Source of the DNA: Nephrocerus scutellatus
Lineage: Eukaryota; Arthropoda; Insecta; Diptera; Pipunculidae
Direction: 5' to 3'
Length of the DNA stretch: 64,000 nucleotides
Assembly (NCBI GenBank): GCA_947095585.1
Contig: OX352762.1
Span: 119,876,930 to 119,940,929 of the forward strand
Shown: positions 1-11,614 of the stretch, piece after piece
How positions within the stretch are numbered: the first letter of the stretch is position 1
Layout of the letters: the number at the start of each line of letters is the position of its first letter
The notes under the pieces: generated by a model
Told to the model about the DNA's origin: nothing
What the model saw: only the letters and a program-made list of their open reading frames with translations
Databases searched by the model: none
Position numbers and translations under genes: made by a program

Positions 1-987
1 AGATGCGGAACAAGAAAAAAAAACAAGCACGCGTTAGGTACAATGAACCTTGGTGTTTGCTTAGTGGTTTAGTCGGTTGATTCTCACCATAAATGACAAA
101 CTCTGTTTGTCTCAGCACTTGGTTGTCGTAACAGAGCAAATCAGAAGCACAGCGAAATTCAAGCGGTCCGCTTATTGCTATTCTAATATGTATATTATGT
201 TATGTTGTTTTATAATGAGCGCTTTGCATTTCGTATGTTCCGTATTCTGGTTTTAATGTGTGGTTCTATAAAGAACAGTTATCTACAACCGTTCACTCGG
301 TCATTTAATGAACTTGGACAAAAATCACAGATGTTGCGTTAATGTCCAGTGGCGTATCTACCTAGTAAGATTCTTGAGAGGGACCACTTGTTTTTCGACA
401 TCATGAAATAAAAGTAACCAAAATGCAGTAAAAAAAAAGGTTTGCTGTAATTTAACAATGTGTTGGGTAATGTCTTTTCCCCTTTTCCTCTCTTTTGTAG
501 TAGATATTTTTAATATAAAACACTCAACTTTCCATTTCATCATCAAAAAACAAATCGACAAATAGTAACTCATTTCAGTTCTTGGTAAAGAGCTAGTTTA
601 TAACCCTTTAACAAATTCAATATACAACATCAACAAAAAACCCTCTATCTCGGTAATAAGCTCTCGGCTTTCAATACCGGCGCTAATTACTATCGGTAAA
701 CATACTGCAACGCTTATACATTATTCTTTACTCGAGGCAAAAAGTAGATGCGATATATTTGACGATGTAGAGATATATACTCACACACATATTATTTGTA
801 AAGTAAATTCATTATAACCGGCTGGAAATTCTCAGTATCAAGTGATGAAATTAGAAATTTTTAACGCTTTCTACCGAGATGACCGTGCACCAAAACAAAA
901 AAAAAAACAAAAAAAAGAAGAGAAATTAAATCATTGCTGCGCAGTTGGTACACAGCCGGTCTTACATCATCAGCGTGAGTAAATGTT
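1..987. other. AT-rich interval, no gene seen
   Basis: No reading frame here resembles a known protein and no element boundary was recognised. The stretch has A- and T-runs (for example around 895-920) typical of fly intergenic DNA. Confidence 0.5.
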
Positions 988-1035
988 TCATCATCACCCG
1001 GTGTCCGGTCTTGGGCCTTCCGGCAAGTTCGCTAC
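988..1035 (-). mobile_element. RTE LINE 3' tip remnant
   Basis: A CATCATCA run is followed by CCGGTGTCCGGTC and a TTGGGCCTTCCGGCAA-like stretch. This is a decayed version of the complement of the RTE 3' end seen at 37126 (CATCATCAT, then the CCGGAGTCCGGTCCTGGCC type). It would be an extremely 5'-truncated copy. The match is short, so the call is tentative. Confidence 0.35.
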
Positions 1036-1600
1036 CTAATATTTTCTTTTTACATTTTTACTTGCGCGGTTATTAGGGAGTATCTTGAGTGCATCGTATA
1101 TCAACTCGATCATAAATGTACATCTGTTCGCAACAGTTATAGCATATACCATACAGTTAAGCAATACCACAAATTATCAGCCAGTGTGTCTGGTATTCTT
1201 TTATGGATGCACCGCGGAAATCACACTCAGGGTCATACGATGGATGCGCAACACTTTTGTAACCAGTTGGCTAATCCCACTGAGAAAAGAACTTAAAGTC
1301 TTCACGTGTGGTTTACCGAAACAATGATGCACAAGAAGTATTAAGCTGTATATACCAGAAGGGAAGGAAAATCATCAACAAGCCAGCATGCTTCTAAGAA
1401 ACACCGATCGTAACACTGATGACCTTCTGACGAGTATGGGGCGACTCAATATATTAAAAGATAATTTCATTATTGGTTGCTAAGTGAACAAACACGCGTT
1501 AATGGCTATAAATTTCACAATATCCAAATACGCCATATTATAATGTATAATTCTAGTTGCTGTTAAGTTAATTTATCTCAGAGGACCCCGACTAAGTATA
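1036..1600. other. Interval without recognised gene
   Basis: The 80-codon open frame at 1085 has no recognisable motif. Nothing else was identified. Confidence 0.45.
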
Positions 1601-2015
1601 GCATTTTTTTTTCATAGGATTTTATTAATTGAATACACGCGTCACGTGAAATGCGTCACGTCATCGCAAGTCAAATTTTAAAACAATTCTTTCTTAAAAA
1701 ATAACAATAACTTATACAAAACTAAGATTAACATTACTTTTAACTTAAGTTGTTATTCGACCTCGAATCCTCTATGGGACAGATTTACTTTCGTGCTATC
1801 TCAGACCACCATGACCAAGTAGCATTTAACCCAAATGAAATGCTATTTTTTTCTTTATTAATTGAATCTTTCTTTATAACAAACTAACAATAAGTATTCA
1901 GATCTTATACAAAACTAAGATTTACATTATTATTTACATTATTTATCAAGTTAAGTTACTATTCGACATTGCCTGTACTTACAAGAATCCTCTATGGGAC
2001 AGATTTACTTTCATA
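1601..2015. repeat. Diverged direct duplication (period about 230 bp)
   Basis: Two diverged copies of one stretch follow each other. Each has a T-run and TTATTAATTGAAT, then CTTATACAAAACTAAGAT, then an ACATTA-rich stretch ending in TTATTCGAC or CTATTCGAC, then the family-J LINE segment TCCTCTATGGGACAGATT. Copy 1 is about 1601-1795 and copy 2 about 1845-2015. Both carry the same LINE joint, so the duplication happened after that LINE inserted. Confidence 0.6.
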
Positions 2016-2345
2016 CTCGTCAAGTGGCTAAAGTATTAAATGATCTCAACATTCATAGATCTGCTGGGCCTGATAGTCTTCCCGCTATAGTTTTGAAGAG
2101 GGGTTTTTTAACGGTTGGCATTGCCACTGCGCAGGCTTTTCCATTTATCTTATTCTTCTGGAGTCTTTCTAAGGAATTGGAAAACAATCTTTGTCCATCC
2201 TGTTCCTAAAAAAAGCGAACCTCTCCTCGTACCGACCTATTGCGCTAACATCCATACTTTCTAAAGTCATGGAAACGCTGATCAATTATGAAATACATTG
2301 AATATCAAGAAATTCTTAGCGACCAGCAGTACGGTTTTCGAAGGG
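1960..2345 (+). mobile_element. Family-J (CR1/Jockey-group) LINE RT fragment
   Basis: Translation gives SSMGQIYFHT, then AGPDSLPAIVLKR, a frame change, then SSYRPIALTSILSKVMETL and a degraded stretch equivalent to the ILSDQ.YGF region. These are the start of a non-LTR reverse-transcriptase domain (finger region, RPI.LTS motif). The frame is broken and the catalytic core is missing. The same family recurs at 6310-7275 (minus), 29590-30449 and 56436-57115. The clade assignment to the CR1/Jockey group is from remembered motif similarity. Confidence 0.65.
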
Positions 2346-2465
2346 AATGTCATATGGCATATTATACATATCTCATATCTCACAACTAATTTCAAATGGA
2401 ATTTTTCGATTAAAATACCCGAACTGAATACAAAATTGAAAATATCATAAGTACCCTTCCAAACC

Positions 2466-3290
2466 ATACAACCGTCTGGTACATAGGCAGATCAAAAATA
2501 AACACAAGAACCGGAGCTTTAGTATTCATACCCAAAATTACACTACGAATACTCCTAGGTAGATCACCAACAGTATTCCAGGTAGAAACTATAGCAATAG
2601 AAGCCTACGCCCTTGGATGTACTAAAGGAAGGTACAGAAGAACCGAGGTCTACTTGATCTAAGACAGTTAAGCAGCACTGCTAGCACTAAAAGGTCCAGT
2701 CTCTTTTATTCTAAAACAACGTGGAGCTGCTACTGTCACTTAAAAAAAACTTTCACTGGACCAGAACCCAGCATTGCCTATTCCAAATGTCATATCAATA
2801 GAAAAATTAAAGAGTGGGAAAATACAACTATCGAAGCGGAATGAAATTCATCGTCTGGGATGAGACAAGCCAAGAAACTTCTAAAATATAACATTAGTCA
2901 CATGAACAGGGCCATCAAACTGGACCGTCATACACTAAGAACACTTCTAGTCTGGTATTTAACAGGATATGGTTCATTCAATGGCCATCTTTTAAAAATG
3001 GGTAAATCCCAATCGGACACCGCTGCCAACTCTGCAACGAGGCAAAGGAAACGTCAGAGCACAAACTCTTCGTATGCGTAGCCCCCACCCAGAAAATAAT
3101 AAAACATTTCAAGGCTCATACAGTTCCCTGTACGAATGCCAGACCAATCGCATTGTCAGATGTGGTGGCGTTCACGAAGGAACTGAGCAATTACATAATG
3201 TGGTAAAACATCAGGGACGCACAATAGACCTCAAGGTCGCAGTGCACAAGGCTCTTTAGCCACACCTATTATAATAATAATAATTCACAA
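2466..3290 (+). mobile_element. LINE ORF2 3' part: RNase H, zinc knuckle, (TAA)n tail
   Basis: The start reads VWYIGRSKINTRTGALVF, a decayed WYTDGSK-type RNase H opening. It continues with a SPTVFQVETIAIEA segment and a DS.AALLAL segment (normally SDSQAALKAL). Near 2980-3075, in shifting frames, is GHLLKMGKSQSDT then CRLCNEAKETSEH, a C-x2-C-x(n)-H knuckle found at the C-terminus of many non-LTR ORF2 proteins. The coding part ends near 3258 and is followed by TTATAATAATAATAATT at about 3270-3287, a TAA-type tail. RNase H plus TAA tail suggests the I/LOA/R1 group. Several stops and frameshifts make it inactive. Confidence 0.65.
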
Positions 3291-3392
3291 ATTTGGTGAA
3301 AGTAAAGTTGTTGCACTCGTTACAGAGTTTGGCATCAAGCTCTTTTGTCGAAAATTAGTACCTAAGGAATAGTAAGACCCTGCTTGTTGGGA

Positions 3393-4690
3393 CTATAGAG
3401 GATTGTTACTCTCGCCTCAGAGTCTCACTTCACTTTCTCCAACGCCAGGTTGAAGAGGACGCATGCCAGTCCACCGCCTTGTCGAAGCCCATTATAGATG
3501 TTGAATGGGCTTGATAGTGATCCGGATATTTCTACTTGTCTTATAAAATTGGCTACGGTCAACCTACAAAGTATTGTTAGTATTATAAGATGACACATTC
3601 TCTCATGACTTTATAAAGTTTTTTGATTTCCTGTGATGAGGTTGCACTGATATGGTCCAGCAATGACTTTAGCATATAGGCTATTTTATCTTCTAGTTGG
3701 ATAAAGTAGAAAATCGTAATAATTGCTACACGTTGTGATATCTCTTTTCTTATGTATGACTGCCTCTTCTCTAGTGTTCTTCTTCCATACTTGCACTGTT
3801 AGTTCAGAAATAGCTTGGTTAGTCAGCTCCGCTGGGATGCCATCGAATCTCGAGGCTCAATTGTTTTTATGTCGATTTGTCGCTCAGTTAACTCCTTATA
3901 CGATTGGTGGTAGCAGCACAATGTAGTCACCGGTCATAAAAACCTTTGATTCCCTAACCTATTTAGCAACTCATGAAAGTGCTATTCTCATCACTTCAAG
4001 ATATCGACAGCATGCAGTATATACAACGCGGTGTATACAGTGTCATACGGCAAACTCTTGGGTAGAACCTCCTGTATTTGCTCCCTGTAATAGCTGAGTT
4101 ATTATTCCAGTCTATTTTCCTTCGTCTTTTCATTTTTTTTAATATATTATGAGCTCTTTATGTTCTTCTTCGCTTGACCACGTTCTATGGGATTGTTGCA
4201 TTTGTCGGTACACAACTTTCTTACGTTCAGTCACTAGCTTTTTAGTCACTAGCTTCCTTGCAGTCTTTACGCGAATACTGACTCAAATGGAGTCAGCAGT
4301 ACTAATGACAGTTATCTTAAGGCGTGTCCGTTTCTCTTCTATGTTCGGGATCTTAATCCCCCAAGACTTAGTCTCCCTTCATTAAAGACGACTTCAGTTA
4401 CTTGATCGTAGATCGTACCTGTTTCTAGTCTTTTCGTTGCAAATGGCAGCCGTCTTGACTTAAACCTGATTTGAGGATGTAGTCTTTTTTGTTGACACAT
4501 TGAGGAGCATCATATATCCAGAAGTGGTTCGAGTCGACTTTATCACCACGGTAAGTTCGTACCATCATCTGATTCGGATTGTGGCGGCGGTCTATTAACA
4601 CGTTGCCTTTCTTATTGCGAGTGGTGGCTCGGTGGTTTTTAGATATTCTTAAGCACAAACCTAGAATTTGCAATGGTCCGAGCACCATGG
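3393..4690 (-). mobile_element. RTE LINE copy, decayed, 3'-truncated
   Basis: The complement aligns in order with the copy at 25360-28065. It covers the region just after the catalytic motif (3393-3560, including the GLRQGD area near 3490), the linker around 3900-4140, and the endonuclease end near 4500-4690, where SDH-type and TW.SPDG-like remnants of the RTE endonuclease are faintly visible. Many indels and stops are present and the 3' tail is absent. It is one of the oldest-looking RTE copies here. Confidence 0.65.
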
Positions 4691-6309
4691 CTAAAACTGG
4701 TTTTTCATTGTTCTTTTAAAAATTGTGAATTCCAACGGCATGCCTTCCTATTTTTGCCTTCATATTCCCCTTAATGGATTAAAAATGGTTAACAGTCTTC
4801 TAGATGCATTATCTGCTAAGACCCCTTTTCTTATGCACAATTTAAAAACTAAGTTGAGCCTTAGTTGCTTAACTTCCAAAAGAAATCAACTAATTGCAGC
4901 GTGTATGTTATATCTAAGTCTAATGCTAAGACGTTTTTAAAGGCACGTACGCAACAAAAAACAAAAACAAAAACTGCATACGTTCTATGACTGTTACGGC
5001 ACTGATACTAAATTCAAAAAAAAAATTATTTACCCGACAGACACAAGTAAATGTTATCAACAAAAGCGTTATGTTAGAGGCAGTAGTATGTGGTGGTATC
5101 ACTATGCACGCTATCAAGCGGTTATAAAATTATAATAAAGAAATATTTAATAAAAAAACAACAAAAACACACCGGTTTGAAATAGAAGCTAATACGTAAA
5201 GCATGCTGCTTATCTAGTTGCACTTCGTTTTCGGCTTTATTTTTTTATACTTTCTGTGGGTATATTATACAGATGGACTCAACTGCTACTGCTCTGTATA
5301 ATGATTTGAAGCGGTTTCTTACCAGGCTCAAAACTCCAAACAAAATCTAGCGTTCATTTACTCTTTATCAAGTATATGTATATGTATTGATAAACTTTGT
5401 GTGATTAAACTTGACCCACTTTCCATTGAGATTGAACTGGCTGAACAGTTGTGGACACGCTCTCACATATGTACTGGAGTGATAGTGATCTGTTGTTGTC
5501 AGGTTGCCGCTTCCTTTGTTATATCATCCATCCAGTTCTCAGTTTTTTTTTTTTTTTATTAAGAAAGGGCAACCTAAGCCTGAGCTTTGTCTGTTTGAAT
5601 TGTGAAAGTGATTCGACCGAAACTGGCAATTGAACTCAATATTTTTCACTACACTGCACACTACACACACTATTGATGTAATTATGATTATGTAGCACTT
5701 AACGATCAGATACTTGTAATATGATAAAATTTTTGACTCGACCAAATATCTCAAAGTTGAAACATAACGCGGACATTTTTTTTATTTTGATATATCTATA
5801 TATTATTTGCTATTGGATTTTATTAATTGACGTACCTACAGCAAAATAATAAAAAAAACCTGTTTCAAGGTCGATGTGATAATTAGAAGAGCACAAATTT
5901 TATATCACATGCAAATTCATAGGTATACAGAAGGCCCACTTTGTCATAATACTTTTCTGGTCCTAGCAGTCTGATAGTGGGTCAACTTCGTAGCAGTAAC
6001 ATGTTTTCTTTTTGGTAGCTGCCTCGCTTAAGTGATAGTGAAAGTGTTGAAAGAATATTCCAAAAAATATTTTATCATTTTTGTTGTCTTCAATTAACTG
6101 AATTTTGAAAATTAAAAAGGGTAAGTGCACTTGTAAATTTCATTAAAGCAGTAATTTCAATAGAATGGCAAGTAATATTTTTGAAATAAAGTTGTAAATC
6201 CAAAAATGAATGATAAAGAAAGCACGAGGGTTTTCCATTCTTCCAATACAATACTTTAAATTAGGCTTTAGAAGCGTTAAATTCAACTCTATTATGAAGT
6301 ACCCACCTT
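4691..6309. other. AT-rich interval, no gene seen
   Basis: Only short open frames without motifs occur. A T-run lies near 5545-5558. Nothing else was recognised. Confidence 0.45.
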
Positions 6310-7275
6310 GTTATGCGATCAATTAAATTTTTTGTGCAAGTTCCACTTGCGACGAAGAATGGCGTGCAGAAAGCGTGAAGTCGTACGAAAAGCTAAGTGT
6401 GCGCTGTCATCAGGGAAAGAATGGATTGGATTAGAAGTAGCGAATATGAGATCATTAATGAAAATGAGAAAAAGTGTCGGAGACAAAACACCTTACGGAA
6501 CACCGGCGTTCATGCGGTGAAAATTAGATTTGATACCGTCCAATACGACATGAATAGAACGGCCAGAAAGATAGTTACTAGTCCAATCAAGCAGGAACCT
6601 TATCAATTCCATAAGCATTCATTTTCGACAAAAGAGCTTGATGTTAGACTCTGTCAAATGCCTTGGAAATATCGAGAGCGACAGCTTTGCTTTCACCAAA
6701 TTCGTGAATAGACTGGTTACATTTTTCAGTGAGATATGCCATCAGGTCACCTGTAGAACGTTGCTTATGAAAACCATGAAAACCGTACCGCTGGTCGCTA
6801 AGGATTTCACGTGATTCAAGGTATTGCGTAAGCTTACGATCGATCAGCGTTTCCATGACCCTAAAAAGTATGGTTGTTAGCGCAATTGGTCGGTAGGAGG
6901 AAAAAGATGACGGTTCGCCTTTTTTAGAAACAGGCTGGATAAAGCCTGTTTTTCAGTTCATTGGATCGACTCCAGAAGAATAAGAGAAATGGAAGAGCCT
7001 GCACAGTGGCAATGTCAACCGTTGAAGAACACCTCTTCAAAACTATAGCGGGAAGACCATCAGGCCCAGCAGATCAATGAATGTTGAGATAATTTAATAC
7101 TCTATAGAGTACGAAAGAAGATTTGTCTCATAGAAGATTCGACTCTTGAGAGTATAGGCGGCGACAACGCGCAAGCCGGTAGCGTTGAGCTAGCTGCGAA
7201 ATGTGATGCAAGCAGATTGGCCTTGTCTATAGAGCTGACAGTTGGAATGTTATGTGAAGAAGCCAAAAACGTTTA
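6310..7275 (-). mobile_element. Family-J LINE fragment: RT domain
   Basis: On the minus strand, from high to low coordinate, I read TVSSIDKANLLASHFAASS, VESSMRQIFFRT, a degraded finger region, MSLIDRK-type METLIDRKLTQYLESR, then ILSDQRYGF, RSTGDLMAYLTEK and VALDISKAFDRV. The last is RT motif A with its catalytic D. The palm continues decayed to about 6310, where the F.DD-type motif B/C region is hardly legible. Gaps and frameshifts show it is dead. It sits about 1.3 kb upstream of shade and is transcriptionally opposite to it. Confidence 0.75.
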
Positions 7276-7829
7276 TCGGTTTAAGCTGTAGCATAACATA
7301 TCCTCTGCGCTGTCTGCAGCGGCTGCGTTAAACCATACAAAGCTAAGACGTGGTTTTTTTAATTACTGCACGGATCTTGAGGAGGTCTTGATTGTTTTTT
7401 TTTTTTTTTCGATAGCAGGGTTGATTTTTATGTTAGTGTCCAATCCATAGAACTTCGGGGTCGCTGATGTTGTGTATTGTATTTTTTTTTAATTAGCTCA
7501 CACTTCAAGTGATGTCGAGAGTAATTGACATTAAATTAAATAATACAATCTGGAGGCGCATTTTCATTCATATAACAGACTGCGTGCACACTTTGTTAGT
7601 AATAAAATCCCAGTCAGTCAGTCTATTCTTCATCTTTTTAAATTCTTTCTATTAACTTTACATCTAGATGTATTTGTGTGTGTCCAAATTTCACTTCCTA
7701 TAATCCGATTTTATTCTAACTTTGCACAAATGTGTTTCTCCGATGACATCATACTTGCTGTAAATTTGGAAGGGATTGGGCTCCGTAGTGTTGAGGGGCT
7801 TCGATATATATATATATATATATAGTTGT
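7276..7829. other. Interval with simple repeats
   Basis: No gene was recognised. A T-run lies at about 7395-7409 and a (TA)n tract at 7804-7824, the latter next to the end of the LINE fragment that follows. Confidence 0.45.
7804..7824. repeat. (TA)n microsatellite
   Basis: Uninterrupted TA dinucleotides, about ten units, directly beyond the 3' side of the minus-strand LINE fragment. It may be that element's tail or a post-insertion expansion. Confidence 0.85.
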
Positions 7830-8395
7830 AGTGGGCTTGTGTGGTAATCTGAGAAAACCACACCAGAGCACTCAGACCATCGGTCCATTGTACTCGTTCC
7901 CAGTAAGTTCACTATTCTATTCATTACTTTAAGGTAGCGAAGGACTTGTTCTAGTTTCAAAGACCGAAGTTCTTCGATCGTTATTATATCCCTCCCAAAA
8001 ACGTTCATCCGTAGCCTGGAGTAAGCAGGACAGCTACAGAGGAAATCTGTCGTTGTTTCTTCTTATGTCCTGTAAGTAAACCGACCATGCTCCGACAGTT
8101 CCTTCTGGATATTACCAAAATGAACTTAGCGGTGTTTTTGTTCGGCCTATCAACAAAGTGCTTGGTAGTTTATGGAGTGCCAACGTTGTTCTTGTTTGGC
8201 TTCCATAAATCTTCGAATACCAATATTTAAGCTTGCCTGACTCAAGCCTAACATTGGTTTCGGGCCAGTAGGAGTATCGGAAGAACCACTTCTTGCAAGT
8301 GCATCAGCAAATTCATTTCCTTTTATTCCTGAATATCCAGGAACCCAGATAAGAGTGACTGAATTCCATCTTGAAATAGATAGTGCTCCCATATT
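7830..8395 (-). mobile_element. LINE ORF2 C-terminus with RNase H end
   Basis: The minus strand from 8392 encodes VTLIWVPGYSGIKGNEFADALARSGSS, equivalent to the C-terminal RNase H motif WVPGHSGI.GNE.AD.LA. A broken stretch follows. Near 8040-7900 comes FLCSCPAYSRLRMNVFG and a LEQVLRYLKVMNRI tail, the usual end of RNase H-bearing LINEs, then a 3' UTR. The fragment ends only about 230 bp upstream of the shade start codon, so it forms part of the gene's 5' flank. Confidence 0.75.
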
Positions 8396-8623
8396 ATTTA
8401 TTTATAAAAAGTAAAACCTATTTTTTTTTTTCAAACTTTGCACTGATGTGTACCTCCTATAGAGAACATAAACAGTTTTTATTGTTATCGGTTAGATTTT
8501 CTATAATTTAATTGGTTACACGTCTACTAAGGCATCAACCAAGTTTTATCCCTTAATTTCGTCAATAAAAATAACAAACTGCTGGTTTTTCTCCCTATAC
8601 AGAATACAAAAAAAAATCCTCAG

Positions 8624-11015
8624 ATGGCTGCGATTTTGCTGCTTTCATTGGTTATCCTGCTGGCGATTTATTGCAAATGTGATTTCCGAAAAATTCTATC
8701 CACATTGCAGAAACAATTCCCGAACGGAGCCAGTAAGGAAAAGCTATTCAGTTTGGCGGGAACAGCTGGTCACAACACAAGTAAAACTAAAAAGTTGCTA
8801 ACTGTTTGGGATATTCCAGGACCATTCCCGCTGCCGTTTGTGGGGACGAGATGGATTTTTTTCGGATTTTTCAAAAATTACACGATGTCCAAACTGCACG
8901 AGGTCTATAAGGGTAAGTGTACTAGAACACCATATGAGCACATTCACATTTCACACACACATTGATCAATCAAAGAAAAATTCATTATCACGCACAACAT
9001 TTCATTTCATTGCATTAACATTAGATTAGATTCGAGATAAATATTTCCACCCCTTAATATTCTGATTGCCGTGGACAAGATGATCCTTTTGCTCGCGATA
9101 AATCACCTTTTTGAATAATGTATGTCAAGAAAGTTTTGTTGCACCCTTGCAACAGGTTCCACTTGATGTGCACATAAACGAGGGATCTGAACTGAAGGGT
9201 GCATGTGAAACGCAGCGACGGTTGTACATATACCGATAAACAGATACAAACTCACATATTCTTTGACAATTCGTTTTCCATTAATCGGCGCTAGAGTGAA
9301 CAGAAGGGTCGTTATTCCAATAAAATCACTAACACTTTCCCATTCCTATAACTTCCACAGATCTCAATGCAAGGTATGGATCAATTGTGCTCGAGGTTTT
9401 GCCCTCGGCAGAGCCTATGGTGCACCTCTTTAACAAGGAGGACATTGAAAAAGTTCTCAAGTATCCAAGCAGATATCCATACAGACCACCAACAGACATT
9501 GTGGTTTACTTCAGAAATTCTCGTCCTGACCGTTATGCTAGTGTTGGCATTACAAATGCGTAAGGCCTGATTAGATTGGCATTTAAATTTGTGATTTTTC
9601 AATTCTCCATTCCAGACAAGGCAAGGTTTGGCACAACTTACGCACTTCGCTGACATCATCAATTACATCGCCAAGAATGTTGCAAAACTTTTTGCCTGTC
9701 CTGAATTCTATCTGTGATGATTTCATAAATCTTCTTAGAGATCGACGCAATCCACAGACGATGATTGTCGAAAACTTTGAGGATATTACTAATCTTATGG
9801 GTCTTGAGGCAGTCTGCACCTTAATGCTGGGACGACGGATGGGATTTTTGGCGCCCGACGCAGAGCAACCGGAGAAAATCAAACAGCTGGCAGCAGCTGT
9901 CAAGCAGCTGTTTATCTCGCTACGTGATTCTTACTATGGCTTCGGATTGTGGAAATACATTCCGACGAAGACTTATTTGCAGTTTTCAAAAAGTGAGGAA
10001 ATCATTTATGAGTGAGTACAAAATTTAACAAGATATTCTGTGTTGAGAAAAAATCAACCCGATACACGTCTCTTTACAGTGTAATCTCGGAAATTGTTGA
10101 AAAAGCACTCGCTGAGGAGAAGAATGGCGACAGCAAATTTGACAAATTGCAGAGCATTTTCCTGGATATTCTGAATGATGAAGGTCTCGATATACGCGAA
10201 AAGAAATCGGCCATCATCGATTTTATTGCGGCCGGAATTGAAACGGTAGATCAAATTAAATAAACGACATATGCTAATTTGGTAAATGGTATCCTTTTCT
10301 ATGTCTTGCAGCTGGCCAATACTGTTATCTTTGTTTTAAGTTCAGTGACAAATCACAAAAATGCTGTTGGTCGGATTCTTGAGGAATTCAAAGAGCATCA
10401 GAATAGCGACATTCTTCAGGATGCTATCACAAAGGCAACATACACAAAGGCTTGCCTCCAGGAAACCTATCGTATTTGTCCAACGGCCTTCTGCCTGGCC
10501 AGGGTACTCGAGACGGAGACGACTTTGTCCGGATACACTTTGGAAAAAGGAGTACGTTATTGACAAGCATTTTATAGTTATTATTGATTTGAGCTATAAC
10601 ATGATTTGCTTACAGACGGTGATACTTTGTCAGAATATGATTGCCTGCCACAAAGACAGTAACTTCCGGGACGCGACTATATTCCGGCCTGAACGATGGA
10701 TCGATGAGAATGGCATGTACAATGTGAACTCACTCAATTCCTCTTCAATTGTGCTGCCTTTCGGCATTGGCAGACGAACGTGTCCGGGAAAACGTTTTGT
10801 TGAAATGGAAATAATGCTCTTGTTGTCGAAGGTTTGTTGCGAGATTTAAAGTTTTTTCTTTACACTGATCCTCCTACCTTTACTTGCACCACACGTCACA
10901 GCTGATACTTGCGTTCGAAATTAGCTTCGTCAAGCCGATGGAAGTGGAGTTTGAATTCATGTTAGTTCCAAAGACGCCAATTAATTTAATACTCAAGGAT
11001 CGAGCCAAGATATGA
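8624..11015 (+). CDS. shd: Cytochrome P450 CYP314A1 (shade), ecdysone 20-monooxygenase
   Basis: Seven exons: 8624-8912, 9361-9559, 9616-10011, 10080-10245, 10312-10551, 10616-10831, 10902-11015. All introns are GT-AG and phases join cleanly into 539 codons ending in TGA; Drosophila shade is about 540. The start follows an in-frame hydrophobic N-terminus (MAAILLLSLVILLAIYC). Visible P450 landmarks: proline-rich hinge PGPFP at residues 65-69, helix-C WHNLR at 168-172, I-helix AAGIET at 345-350, ExxR as ETYR at 401-404, PERW at 455-458, and heme loop FGIGRRTCPG at 479-488 with Cys486 as ligand. Stretches such as SITSPR and ACHKDSNF match the shade family as I remember it. The family hydroxylates ecdysone at C20 to 20-hydroxyecdysone, in mitochondria in Drosophila; the hydrophobic N-terminus also fits the ER targeting reported in some insects. 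No lesion is seen. A TATAAAA at 8403-8409 could be a core promoter but is unproven; a 5' non-coding exon is possible. Confidence 0.95.
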
Positions 11016-11304
11016 ATGTTACAGACAAAAGCAAACGCTTAACCAGAGAGGCATGCCAACTGTTTTTATTTCCAAGAAGAACAAGACTGCTTATTTAATG
11101 ATTAACTTTTTTGTTTTGGTTTCAAAATTTTGTAAATACAACGAATTTGATTATTTTTTTTTGTTTATGAAAAAAAAAAAATAGTTATTAATAGAAAAAT
11201 AGGTTAATGTATTGTTTATCCTTAAATATTAAGTGTGTTGCGAAATCTAATGTTAAAATCTTATGCTTGTGTAGTTCAAAATATGAAAATAGATAAAATT
11301 CTAG

Positions 11305-11310
11305 AATAAA
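11305..11310 (+). terminator. Candidate polyadenylation signal of shade
   Basis: This is the first AATAAA after the shade stop codon (about 290 bp downstream), in an AT-rich 3' region. Usage is inferred from position only. Confidence 0.4.
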
Positions 11311-11614
11311 TATCAACAAATAACTTTTTAAAGAATAGAAAAAATTTGGAAAGTTTGCATTTTGTTAAGAAAAACCAACAATTAAGAATATATCAACTAA
11401 TAGCAATACAATTGGAATATCACCAGTTGTACGCAACAATATTTAGCAAAAGTTCGTGCTAATTTGAAAGGCATATTAGTTCAAGCCTGCTGGTCACCGA
11501 ACTGAAGCGGCACTTAATTAAGTAAGCAAAATCGCAAATGTTCTTTATGGTATCCGGCGGAGCTGTTTTTTTTTAAACTTTTGGAACAATGCGCATAAAC
11601 TTTGCAATGCAATC
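11311..11614. other. AT-rich 3' flank of shade, nothing recognised
   Basis: No reading frame or repeat was recognised between the candidate poly(A) signal and the minisatellite-bearing element that starts near 11615. Confidence 0.4.

Noticed and set aside
8403..8409. TATA box of shade as a separate feature
   Set aside because: TATAAAA is frequent in this AT-rich DNA and no initiator was recognised; mentioned only as a possibility in the shade entry.
9381..9903. Minus-strand open frames opposite shade exons 2 and 3
   Set aside because: Shadow frames of the P450 exons on the other strand; they cross its introns and have no motif.
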